Part shown: positions 1 through 6,263 of the stretch, piece after piece
Position numbering within the stretch: the stretch's first letter is position 1
Layout: each line of letters starts with the position of its first letter
DNA from: Bacillota bacterium
GTDB taxonomy: Bacteria; Bacillota_I; Bacilli_A; RF39; UBA660
Length of the DNA: 6,491 nt
Assembly (NCBI GenBank): GCA_018381595.1
Contig: JAGZRP010000043.1
Location: 1 to 6,491, forward strand
Reading direction: 5' to 3'
Program-made: the position numbers and the translations under genes
Notes under the pieces: generated by a model
Database searches by the model: none
The model's input: the letters and a program-made list of their open reading frames with translations, nothing else
What the model was told of the DNA's origin: nothing

Positions 1-1716
1 GGAAGAAATGCAATTTTTCATGATTTAATTGATCATTCTTGGCCTGTTACATATAATTATCAAGGACTTCCTTATGAAAATGCAATCTTTGGAAATACTG
101 GTATCTTAGATTATTACTTTGCTTTTTGGTTGCCAGGAGCATGGATTGGTAAAATAGCAGGGTTTAAAATTGCTAGTATATTTATGTTACTATATCAAAC
201 AATTGGCGTGATTTTATTCTTTTATTTAGTATGTCGTTTTATGAAAAACATAAAATATCGTTGTTTTTTCATTTTCTTAGCATTTGGTGGGTTGGATGTT
301 ATTATCAATGTAATTGTAAGTGTTATGAATCATGTTCCAATTCAACCATTTGGGATGAAACATATTGATACAAGTTCTGCACCGTTTTGTATGTCTACAT
401 TTGTTACACAATTATTTTGGGTATTCAATCAAAGTTTACCAACATGGCTAGCTGTGATGTATTTCTTACAACAAAAAGATTTTAAAACATGTGGCTATTT
501 GTTTGCACTTGTAGTTCCATATGGACCATTTCCAATGATGGGATTCCTTTATTTGATTTTTTGTTATATTATTTTTGGTAAAAAACTGAATAAATTGTTA
601 AATTGGAAACGGTTTAAATCACTACTAACAGTACCAAATTTCTTTGGAGTGATTGCCATTTTACCAATTGCATTTATGTATACACTAAATAAATCGCAAA
701 AAGGGCTTGTATTTATGAGAGCTTCTCATAATGGGACCTTAAATACAACCTTACTTTTATATCTTATTTTCTTTATTCTTGAATTCTTTGTTTATATTAT
801 TATAATTAATAAAAAGAATTGGAAGGAACTTCTTGTCTGCTTTGCATTTTTTGCAATCGCACCATTATTTTATGTTGGAGGATTTGACTTAGGAAATCGT
901 AGTACAATTCCACTTTTAATTTTATTATATATATTAATTGTACAATTTTTAGATAAATTAGATAGGAGACAAGTAAATATATATTGGCGTCAAATTTTAT
1001 GCATTGTAATATTATGTATTGCTTTTGCAACAAACTTCAATGAAATTCATCGTGCTATTTATAATACGTATTTTGATTATAAGTATCATTATTCAAACAT
1101 TACAGATAAATATAAAACATTTGATGAATTCGAAGGAAAAGAAGTAGCACCATTCATTACAAATTTTGTAGTCCCATATCAAGAAGACAATAAAATACTG
1201 ACGTTGTTATATAGAGAAAACCCTGTATTAAAAGAAGAAGAAATTGTTTCAAAAGAAAATGAAAAATTAAAAACTTATCATAATTGGGTAAATGTTTCAA
1301 AATACAATGTGACAACAAAAACAATTGACACAATTCGCTTTAAAATGAATGGAGTCGTTCGTGGAAAAAAAGCTGCTAAAATTGTAAAAGAAAGTTTAAT
1401 AAATGATGAAAAAGCATTATATGAATATCAAACACCTAAAAAGGGATATGAATGGGTGGTATTTAAATATGATTTGGATTTAGATGGCTTTCAGTTAGGA
1501 GAATATGGAACGAGTGCTAGCATTGAGTTTAAAGTATTTTTAAAAAATCAGTCTTCTTCATTAGAAACAATAAATTTAAATCCTTCTGATTTAGTTATGG
1601 ATACAAAACTTTCTGGTATGTATGCAGTTCAATTGCCAATTGGAGAAAATGATTATTTTATTTCTGTTGGTAATACAAAAGGAAATTATGTTTTATTTCA
1701 AGATGAGAAAAAGTAA
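1..1716 (+). CDS. GT-C-like multi-pass membrane protein with extracytoplasmic C-terminal domain (5' end missing)
   Basis: The frame is open from base 1, so the start codon and probably the first membrane helix lie upstream; 571 residues are visible. An internal TTG at 130 is a poor start because the conserved-looking stretch before it is coding. Visible residues 3-16 (NAIFHDLIDHSWPV) have the acidic residues D8 and D11 and a WPV motif, as in the first outer loop of GT-C glycosyltransferases, where the catalytic Asp sits. About nine membrane helices follow (roughly residues 58-345), with a polar loop containing WVFNQSLPTW (about 138-147). Residues 346-571 are hydrophilic and probably outside the cell; about 434-571 look beta-rich and resemble Ig-like domains of secreted lipoproteins. 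Likely role, inferred: sugar transfer from a polyprenyl-phosphate donor to a surface glycan. The family assignment rests on topology and motifs only. The stop codon lies in a terminator stem, so this gene ends its transcript. Confidence 0.75.
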   Translation, partial: GRNAIFHDLIDHSWPVTYNYQGLPYENAIFGNTGILDYYFAFWLPGAWIGKIAGFKIASIFMLLYQTIGVILFFYLVCRFMKNIKYRCFFIFLAFGGLDVIINVIVSVMNHVPIQPFGMKHIDTSSAPFCMSTFVTQLFWVFNQSLPTWLAVMYFLQQKDFKTCGYLFALVVPYGPFPMMGFLYLIFCYIIFGKKLNKLLNWKRFKSLLTVPNFFGVIAILPIAFMYTLNKSQKGLVFMRASHNGTLNTTLLLYLIFFILEFFVYIIIINKKNWKELLVCFAFFAIAPLFYVGGFDLGNRSTIPLLILLYILIVQFLDKLDRRQVNIYWRQILCIVILCIAFATNFNEIHRAIYNTYFDYKYHYSNITDKYKTFDEFEGKEVAPFITNFVVPYQEDNKILTLLYRENPVLKEEEIVSKENEKLKTYHNWVNVSKYNVTTKTIDTIRFKMNGVVRGKKAAKIVKESLINDEKALYEYQTPKKGYEWVVFKYDLDLDGFQLGEYGTSASIEFKVFLKNQSSSLETINLNPSDLVMDTKLSGMYAVQLPIGENDYFISVGNTKGNYVLFQDEKK

Positions 1717-1738
1717 TCAAGATTACTTTTCTTTTTTT
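1709..1738 (+). terminator. Rho-independent terminator overlapping the stop codon
   Basis: A 10-bp perfect inverted repeat (1709-1718 with 1721-1730; 9 bp with a four-base CAAG loop if the innermost pair stays open) is followed by C and seven T residues. The TAA stop of the membrane protein (1714-1716) lies inside the left arm. This separates the first gene from the next transcription unit. Confidence 0.8.
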
Positions 1739-1748
1739 ATGACAATGC

Positions 1749-1777
1749 TTTATTTACAATGTTATTTATGATATAAT
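1749..1777 (+). promoter_or_regulatory. Sigma-A promoter with extended -10, for the GT-C/acyltransferase unit
   Basis: A perfect -10 box TATAAT (1772-1777) is preceded by TGA (1769-1771), giving the extended -10 form TGnTATAAT. The -35 is weak: TTTATT at 1749-1754 with 17-bp spacing matches only three of six consensus bases, but an extended -10 tolerates this. Transcription should start near 1784 and give a leader of about 38 bases. It lies between a terminator and the next start codon, which supports the call. Confidence 0.65.
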
Positions 1778-1821
1778 GTACAAGAAATAAGAAAATAGTT
1801 ATATGGTGGTGTAGAGATTTT

Positions 1822-3540
1822 ATGAAGAAAAAACAACAATTATGGGATAAAGCTCCCTTTCAATTATCGTGGCTTATTTTAACCTATTTTTTATGTGTAC
1901 TATTCTTTTTTCATATTTTTAAAATGTTTAAAATAAATCATGCATTAGTATTAACACTAGTGATAAGTATTTCATTACCTGCGCTTTATTATTCATTGCA
2001 ATCAAAAGAAAAATTAAAAAAGCAGACAATTATTGTTTTAATGCTGTATTTTTTACTGTGTATAGGAATGCCATTTCTTTTTTCTAGAACTTATGACTTA
2101 ACTGCAGACGGAAATACATACCACAAGCTGTCTATTGGATATTTAAGAAATGGTTGGAATCCTCTTTATCAGTCAACAGAACAATTTGAGAAGATGAACG
2201 ATCTTCCAGATTCAGGAGTGAATCATAAATGGATGAATCACTACCCAAAAGCTACATGGATTACATCTGCTGTAATGTATGAAATGACAGGATACATTGA
2301 AAGTGGGAAATGTATTACAACGTTATTAATTTTGGCAATGGGGTTATTAAGTTTTAGTTATTTAAGTACCTTTTTAAATAAGAAGCAAAGTTTCATATTA
2401 TCTGTTTTATTAGCTTTGAATCCAATTATCTTGGCACAGTTATTTAATTACTATGTGGATGGAATTATGGGAATCTGCTTTTTCATGGAAGTCATTGTAC
2501 TATTAAATATTGATATTACAAAAAAACAGGATATTCGGCTTTGGATATATTTATTGGCAATCTGTAGTATTTTTATTAATTTGAAATTTACTGGTTTGTT
2601 ATATTCAGGAATGATAGCTGCAGTTTTCTATTTTTATTGGCTCTATAAAAATAGAAAAGAAAAAAACTTTTGGAATGATTTTAAACGAATTACCATTCAT
2701 TTTACAGTTATGTTTTCAATTGCAATATTTGTAATAGGTTCTTCATCTTATGTGCGAAATACAATAGTAAAACATAATCCACTTTATCCATTAATTGGAA
2801 AAGACAAAGTGGATATTATTACAACAATGCAACCAAATAGTTTTAAAAAAGCATCATCCATTGAAAAATTTGTTATTTCAATGTTTTCAAGAACAGAAAA
2901 TGTAACATATGGTGGAAATGAGCCTCGTTTAAAATTTCCAATTAAAATTTATAAAAGTGAAATAGAGCAATTATCAGTTGCAGATATCCGTATTGCAGGA
3001 TTTGGTCCTTGGTCTGCATGTTTCTTTGTTTTAGGAACTGCATTATTAATCGTAGAAATATATATATTATATAGAAAAGATAAAACAAAATTAAAATTTG
3101 TTTTCTTACCACTTACATGTATTTTCTTAACAAGCATTTTTGTTGGAGAAAACTGGTGGGCAAGGTATGTTCCACAGCTTTATTTAATACCTTGGTTTGC
3201 AATTTGTTTGATGTTTTATCTAAAAATAGATAATGCAATGAAATCAAAGATATTAAAATTGTTTGGATATATTTTGATGATAATTATCATTGTTAATGCA
3301 TCATTTTATTTTTATCAACGTGGGAATGATTTAAAGTCATTTAAAAAAATTAGAAGTGATTTATATGAATTATCGTTACAAGATAAAGTAGAATTACAGT
3401 TATCTGATCCTGCAATGCTAGCCTTTTATTATAATTTAGACGATGCAGGGATTAAATATCATATTATAAATAAAGAATTATGTGAAAAAGAATTTAGGTA
3501 TGTATATTCATGGCGTTTTAAAGTAAAAAATAATGAATAA
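1822..3540 (+). CDS. GT-C-like multi-pass membrane protein (putative glycosyltransferase), 572 aa
   Basis: Integral membrane protein with about ten or more hydrophobic segments, starting with helices near residues 15-36, 41-58 and 69-88. The first large outer loop carries YDLTADGNTYH (91-101), GWNP (111-114) and NHYPKATW (139-146). D92 and D96 at the start of this loop are the best candidates for the catalytic and metal-binding acidic residues of GT-C enzymes. Other motifs are NYYVDG (209-214), HNPLYPL (318-324) and WWARYVPQL (445-453). A short hydrophilic tail (about 500-572) ends the protein. The likely role, inferred from fold and neighbours, is sugar transfer from a lipid-linked donor at the outer membrane face; the substrate is unknown. 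The ATG at 1822 is chosen because MKKK leads directly into the first helix. Its ribosome site is poor (GGTGGTG or GTAGAG between 1805 and 1816). It has its own promoter and a 64-base gap to the acyltransferase without a clear terminator, so the two are probably co-transcribed. Confidence 0.75.
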   Translation: MKKKQQLWDKAPFQLSWLILTYFLCVLFFFHIFKMFKINHALVLTLVISISLPALYYSLQSKEKLKKQTIIVLMLYFLLCIGMPFLFSRTYDLTADGNTYHKLSIGYLRNGWNPLYQSTEQFEKMNDLPDSGVNHKWMNHYPKATWITSAVMYEMTGYIESGKCITTLLILAMGLLSFSYLSTFLNKKQSFILSVLLALNPIILAQLFNYYVDGIMGICFFMEVIVLLNIDITKKQDIRLWIYLLAICSIFINLKFTGLLYSGMIAAVFYFYWLYKNRKEKNFWNDFKRITIHFTVMFSIAIFVIGSSSYVRNTIVKHNPLYPLIGKDKVDIITTMQPNSFKKASSIEKFVISMFSRTENVTYGGNEPRLKFPIKIYKSEIEQLSVADIRIAGFGPWSACFFVLGTALLIVEIYILYRKDKTKLKFVFLPLTCIFLTSIFVGENWWARYVPQLYLIPWFAICLMFYLKIDNAMKSKILKLFGYILMIIIIVNASFYFYQRGNDLKSFKKIRSDLYELSLQDKVELQLSDPAMLAFYYNLDDAGIKYHIINKELCEKEFRYVYSWRFKVKNNE

Positions 3541-3604
3541 TATCATATGACTTTAACATAAAAGAATAAATAGGGAAAATAATATTAATATGAATAGGTG
3601 AATT

Positions 3605-4762
3605 ATGGAAAAGTCAAAAAGTAAAACAACAAGAGATTCTAATTATGAGTTAATGAGAATTATTTCTATGCTCATGATTGTAATATGGCATATATTAACA
3701 CACGGACAGGTAGTTACAGGAATGACTGGTATTTCAGCAACTATTATGAAATTGTTACAAACAATAATTGTTATTCATGTAGATAGCTTTATTTTAGTAA
3801 CTGGATATTATCAGTGTAAAAATAAATTTAACTTTAAAAAAGCAATTTCACTCAATAATCAATCTTGGTTTTATCGAGTAGTGATTTTATTCATTATGCT
3901 GGGATTTGATTGGATTCAAGTCGGAAAAGTAGAACTTTTTCAAATGGTTTTCCCATTAGATTTTGATGCTTATTGGTTTGTAAAAATGTATTTATTTTTA
4001 TATTGTTTAAGTCCATTTATTAATAAATTGTTGAAAAATTTGGAAAAAGCTCAATTTCAAAAATTATTAATAACACTATTTATTATATTATCTGTTCTCC
4101 CTACGTTTAGTATGCAAACATTATATAGTGATGCAGGCGGATATTCATTACCATTCTTTGTTTTATTATATCTGCTTGGAGCATATTTTCGTTATTATCC
4201 AATTCAGAAGTCAAGAATTTTAAAGGTAAATACAGAGCATAAAAACCAATTATTATTTTTAATTATATTTATTTTCCTATTTACATTTAATTTTTTATTT
4301 CATCAATTTGGAACACAACTAGTAGCATACAACGGAGAATTAACAAAGTATTTTGGAGATGTGATTACATTAGATACTTTTAATTATGATAATTCTTTTG
4401 TCTTGTTGGGGGCATTATTTTATTTTTTCTACTTTGGAACTTTACATTTCCAAAGTAATATGATTAATCATATTAGTAGCTTAACATTAGGAGTTTATCT
4501 AATTCATGATAATCCTTATATAAGACAAAAATTATATCCATTACTAGGATTTTCAGAGGGAAATACATATTCTGGGTTAAAAATTTTTGTAAAAATATTT
4601 GCTTGTGCATTGATAATATTTATTGTGTGTGCAATAATTGAATGGATTCGCCAATTATTATTTAAAGGAATTAAACATTTAAAAATTACAAAATGGATTC
4701 AGAATAAATGGTATCACTATATTGCAAGTTTAAATAGTTCAAAGATAGAAGAGCTAGAATGA
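3605..4762 (+). CDS. Acyltransferase family 3 membrane protein (surface glycan O-acyltransferase), 385 aa
   Basis: The N-terminus has the acyltransferase-3 (OafA/WecH-like) signature: NYELMRIISMLMIVIWH (13-29), with the family's conserved Arg (R18) and His (H29) in the first membrane helix. Also typical are HVDSFILVTGYY (58-69), AYWFVKMYLFLYCLSPFIN (122-140), LLGAYFRYYP (190-199) and LTLGVYLIHDNP (293-304). About ten membrane helices and the length fit a complete stand-alone family member without a fused SGNH domain. Such proteins move an acyl group, often acetyl, across or at the membrane onto cell-surface sugars; succinyl or other acyl groups are possible. The start has a good ribosome site, AGGTGA (3596-3601), though only three bases from the ATG. 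The preceding 64 bases hold a TTAACA (3553-3558) but no matching -10, so expression probably comes from the promoter at 1749-1777. It sits behind a GT-C protein, which suggests both act on the same surface glycan. The stop codon lies in a possible terminator hairpin. Confidence 0.9.
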   Translation: MEKSKSKTTRDSNYELMRIISMLMIVIWHILTHGQVVTGMTGISATIMKLLQTIIVIHVDSFILVTGYYQCKNKFNFKKAISLNNQSWFYRVVILFIMLGFDWIQVGKVELFQMVFPLDFDAYWFVKMYLFLYCLSPFINKLLKNLEKAQFQKLLITLFIILSVLPTFSMQTLYSDAGGYSLPFFVLLYLLGAYFRYYPIQKSRILKVNTEHKNQLLFLIIFIFLFTFNFLFHQFGTQLVAYNGELTKYFGDVITLDTFNYDNSFVLLGALFYFFYFGTLHFQSNMINHISSLTLGVYLIHDNPYIRQKLYPLLGFSEGNTYSGLKIFVKIFACALIIFIVCAIIEWIRQLLFKGIKHLKITKWIQNKWYHYIASLNSSKIEELE

Positions 4763-4781
4763 TAGAATTCTCTCTCTTTTT
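4747..4781 (+). terminator. Possible imperfect terminator at the acyltransferase stop codon
   Basis: The lower stem pairs AGAAGAG (4747-4753) with CTCTTTT (4774-4780), then a 2x2 internal loop, then AGAAT (4756-4760) with ATTCT (4767-4771) around a six-base loop. A pyrimidine-rich, T-heavy run follows up to 4803. The stem is A/U-rich and interrupted, so it may be weak. A new promoter directly downstream makes a unit boundary here plausible. Confidence 0.35.
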
Positions 4782-4782
4782 C

Positions 4783-4811
4783 TTTACTACTTTTTATTTT
4801 TTTGATATGAT
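4783..4811 (+). promoter_or_regulatory. Extended -10 promoter for the 93-aa membrane protein gene
   Basis: TTTACT (4783-4788, four of six to consensus) and TATGAT (4806-4811, five of six) are 17 bp apart. TGA at 4803-4805 gives an extended -10. The predicted start of transcription, near 4818, lies just before the ribosome site at 4825. A start codon at 4759 would lie upstream of this promoter. Confidence 0.6.
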
Positions 4812-4824
4812 ACGTAGGACGAAA

Positions 4825-4831
4825 GAGGGGG
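4825..4831 (+). promoter_or_regulatory. Ribosome binding site that decides the start of the small gene
   Basis: GAGGGGG lies five bases before the ATG at 4837. The alternative in-frame ATG at 4759 has only the weak AGAAGAG-like stretch within the acyltransferase coding region. Confidence 0.7.
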
Positions 4832-4836
4832 AATCT

Positions 4837-5118
4837 ATGGATATTCATGATATTAAATTTTATAAAAGAATGGGAACCGATGCCTTACAGCGTGATAAAG
4901 GGCTTGCACTGATTACTTCTGCATCTTATTTTGGATGTTCTCTTTTATATGCATATTGTTTTATGAACGTAGATGCTGGAAAAGATATACTTGCATTTAC
5001 GATGCCTCTTATTTTCACATCAGGTATGTTAGAAGCTAGAAAATATAAAAAGTATAAAGCAATTCTGGAAGAAATTAATTCCTATGAAGAGAAAGAAGAA
5101 CATACAAAAAGTAGATAA
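4837..5118 (+). CDS. Small two-helix membrane protein of unknown function, 93 aa
   Basis: I do not recognise the family. The protein has a charged N-terminus (1-21), a membrane segment at about 22-43 (GLALITSASYFGCSLLYAY within it), a short loop (NVDAGKD, 44-50), a second segment at about 51-66, and a Lys/Glu-rich, probably helical and cytoplasmic tail (67-93). The frame is open upstream to an ATG at 4759 that overlaps the acyltransferase stop as ATGA and would add 26 residues (about 119 aa in all). I prefer the ATG at 4837 because it has a strong ribosome site and a promoter between the two starts, and because the extension is encoded by a pyrimidine-rich low-complexity stretch. Its own promoter and a terminator just behind the stop make it a single-gene unit. 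Being next to heat-shock genes does not by itself imply a stress role. It could be an integral membrane accessory or small envelope protein. Confidence 0.7.
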   Translation: MDIHDIKFYKRMGTDALQRDKGLALITSASYFGCSLLYAYCFMNVDAGKDILAFTMPLIFTSGMLEARKYKKYKAILEEINSYEEKEEHTKSR

Positions 5119-5119
5119 T

Positions 5120-5145
5120 ACTTATCCAAGCGGATAAGTTTTTTT
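5120..5145 (+). terminator. Rho-independent terminator after the 93-aa gene
   Basis: Perfect 8-bp stem ACTTATCC (5120-5127) and GGATAAGT (5132-5139) with a four-base loop AAGC, running into seven T residues (5139-5145). It begins two bases after the stop codon and isolates the heat-shock operon from upstream transcription. Confidence 0.9.
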
Positions 5146-5169
5146 GTGAAAAAATAAAAAAATAATGTT

Positions 5170-5196
5170 TTAGCACTCATGTATTGACATTGCCAA
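5170..5196 (+). promoter_or_regulatory. Degenerate second CIRCE-like element overlapping the -35 box
   Basis: The left arm TTAGCACTC (5170-5178) is an exact match to the CIRCE left arm. After exactly nine bases, CATTGCCAA (5188-5196) matches the expected right arm GAGTGCTAA at six of nine positions. The -35 box TTGACA (5184-5189) falls within the spacer and right arm. Bound HrcA here would block RNA polymerase, but with a poor right arm binding could be weak or absent. Confidence 0.45.
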
Positions 5197-5212
5197 CATA
5201 GAATAGTATAAT
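5184..5212 (+). promoter_or_regulatory. Sigma-A promoter of the hrcA-grpE heat-shock operon
   Basis: TTGACA (5184-5189) and TATAAT (5207-5212) are both perfect and 17 bp apart, the ideal housekeeping arrangement. An A-rich run at about 5147-5165 could act as an upstream (UP-like) element. Transcription should start near 5219, inside the left arm of the downstream CIRCE. Confidence 0.92.
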
Positions 5213-5216
5213 GACG

Positions 5217-5243
5217 GTAGCACTAAGAGATTAGGAGTGCTAG
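5217..5243 (+). promoter_or_regulatory. CIRCE operator (HrcA binding site)
   Basis: GTAGCACTA (5217-5225), a nine-base spacer and GAGTGCTAG (5235-5243) match the CIRCE consensus TTAGCACTC-N9-GAGTGCTAA at seven and eight of nine positions. The arms pair with each other at seven positions. It covers the predicted transcription start and ends where the hrcA ribosome site begins, the classical place for HrcA autorepression. In RNA most of the repeat would form a hairpin at the extreme 5' end of the message. Confidence 0.92.
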
Positions 5244-5254
5244 AAGGTGATAAT

Positions 5255-6259
5255 ATGATTACAACCAGACAATCACAATTATTAAAATTAATTGTCGAAG
5301 ATTATATTAAAACAGCAAAGCCGATTTCATCAAAATCACTTTGTAAACAGTTGAATTGTTCCAGTGCTACCATCAGAAATGAGATGGGGTATTTAGAAGA
5401 GATTGGTCTTTTAGAAAAGACACATACTTCAAGTGGACGAATTCCATCAGAGAAAGGATACCGATATTATGTAGACCATATCATGGAGCCTAAAGAATTA
5501 TCTGGCGATGATATGTTAAAGCTACAACAAATATTTAAAAATCATTCTCTTGTATTAAGTGATGCGATTAAAGAATCAATGGAAATTATTTCTGAATTAA
5601 CAAACTATACGGCAATTGTTTTGGGAAAATCCTCAAAAGAAAATCGTGTGAGTAAAGTTGAAGTAGTTCCATTAGAACCAACCAAATTACTTGCGATTGT
5701 AATTACAGATAAAGGACATGTAGAACATAGAAATATGATTCTTCCAGAACAAATCCAAACAGAAGAAGTTAAGAAAACAGTAGAATTGATCAATAAATTA
5801 ATTATTGGAACTCCAATTGATGAAGTATCTTCTAAACTAGAGTTTGAAGTAAAACCAATCATTGGAAAATATGTGAGTCAACACGAGGCTTTATATAATG
5901 CTTTTTATAACGCGTTTGCAGACTTTGCGCAAGAATCAAAAATGCAGATGGCAGGAACGAGTAAGATTATTTCATTACCTGAGTTTTCTTCCGATGCTGG
6001 AAAGATTCAAGATATTATTTCTAAGTTTGAAGATCGTGATTTTGTAAGTCGCATTGAGAAAACGACCGATGATGAAAATGATATCAATATATATATTGGT
6101 AGTGAAAATGAGTTTGACCAAAATGTAACGATTGTCAAAACAAATTACGAAACCGATGATGGAGAAGAAGGAACGATTGCTTTAATTGGACCAAAACGAA
6201 TGGAATACGATAGAGTGATTGGACTTTTAGACTTTATCAAAAAGAATATAGGAGAGTGA
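5255..6259 (+). CDS. hrcA: Heat-inducible transcription repressor HrcA, 334 aa
   Basis: HrcA binds CIRCE operators and represses class I heat-shock genes; in the known system its activity depends on the GroE chaperonin, so repression lifts when misfolded proteins occupy GroE. The N-terminal winged helix is clear: RQSQLLKLIVEDYIKTAKPI (5-24), a recognition-helix region SSATIRNEMGYLEEIG (36-51) and a wing with THTSSGRIPSEKGYRYYV (56-73). The middle part fits the GAF-like and inserted dimerisation regions. The C-terminus has the family's IALIGPKRMEYDRVIGLLDF (308-327). The length is normal for the family. The ATG at 5255 is chosen over the in-frame GTG at 5237: the GTG lies in the CIRCE arm, has no ribosome site, and would add six residues before the family's usual beginning. 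The ATG follows GAAGGTGAT (5243-5251). It is first in the operon, under a near-perfect promoter, with grpE four bases behind. Confidence 0.97.
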   Translation: MITTRQSQLLKLIVEDYIKTAKPISSKSLCKQLNCSSATIRNEMGYLEEIGLLEKTHTSSGRIPSEKGYRYYVDHIMEPKELSGDDMLKLQQIFKNHSLVLSDAIKESMEIISELTNYTAIVLGKSSKENRVSKVEVVPLEPTKLLAIVITDKGHVEHRNMILPEQIQTEEVKKTVELINKLIIGTPIDEVSSKLEFEVKPIIGKYVSQHEALYNAFYNAFADFAQESKMQMAGTSKIISLPEFSSDAGKIQDIISKFEDRDFVSRIEKTTDDENDINIYIGSENEFDQNVTIVKTNYETDDGEEGTIALIGPKRMEYDRVIGLLDFIKKNIGE

Positions 6260-6263
6260 TTAC

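Noticed and set aside
806..1033. Minus-strand open frame of 75 codons.
   Set aside because: Antisense to the first membrane protein; no ribosome site or plausible protein.
130..1716. TTG at 130 as the start of the first membrane protein.
   Set aside because: The frame is open to base 1 and codes for the conserved-looking loop with WPV and acidic residues; the true start is upstream of the window.
1803..1814. Tiny upstream frame ATG-GTG-GTG-TAG in the leader of the 572-aa gene, as a regulatory leader peptide.
   Set aside because: Three codons only, with no attenuator-like structure around it; more likely chance, with GGTGGTG acting as part of the ribosome site.
2949..3137. Minus-strand open frame of 62 codons.
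   Set aside because: Antisense shadow within the 572-aa gene.
3541..3604. A separate promoter or terminator between the 572-aa gene and the acyltransferase.
   Set aside because: TTAACA at 3553-3558 is a fair -35 but no -10 lies at proper spacing, and no hairpin with a T-run is present.
5605..5862. Minus-strand open frame of 85 codons.
   Set aside because: Antisense to hrcA, whose identity is certain; no sign of an independent gene.
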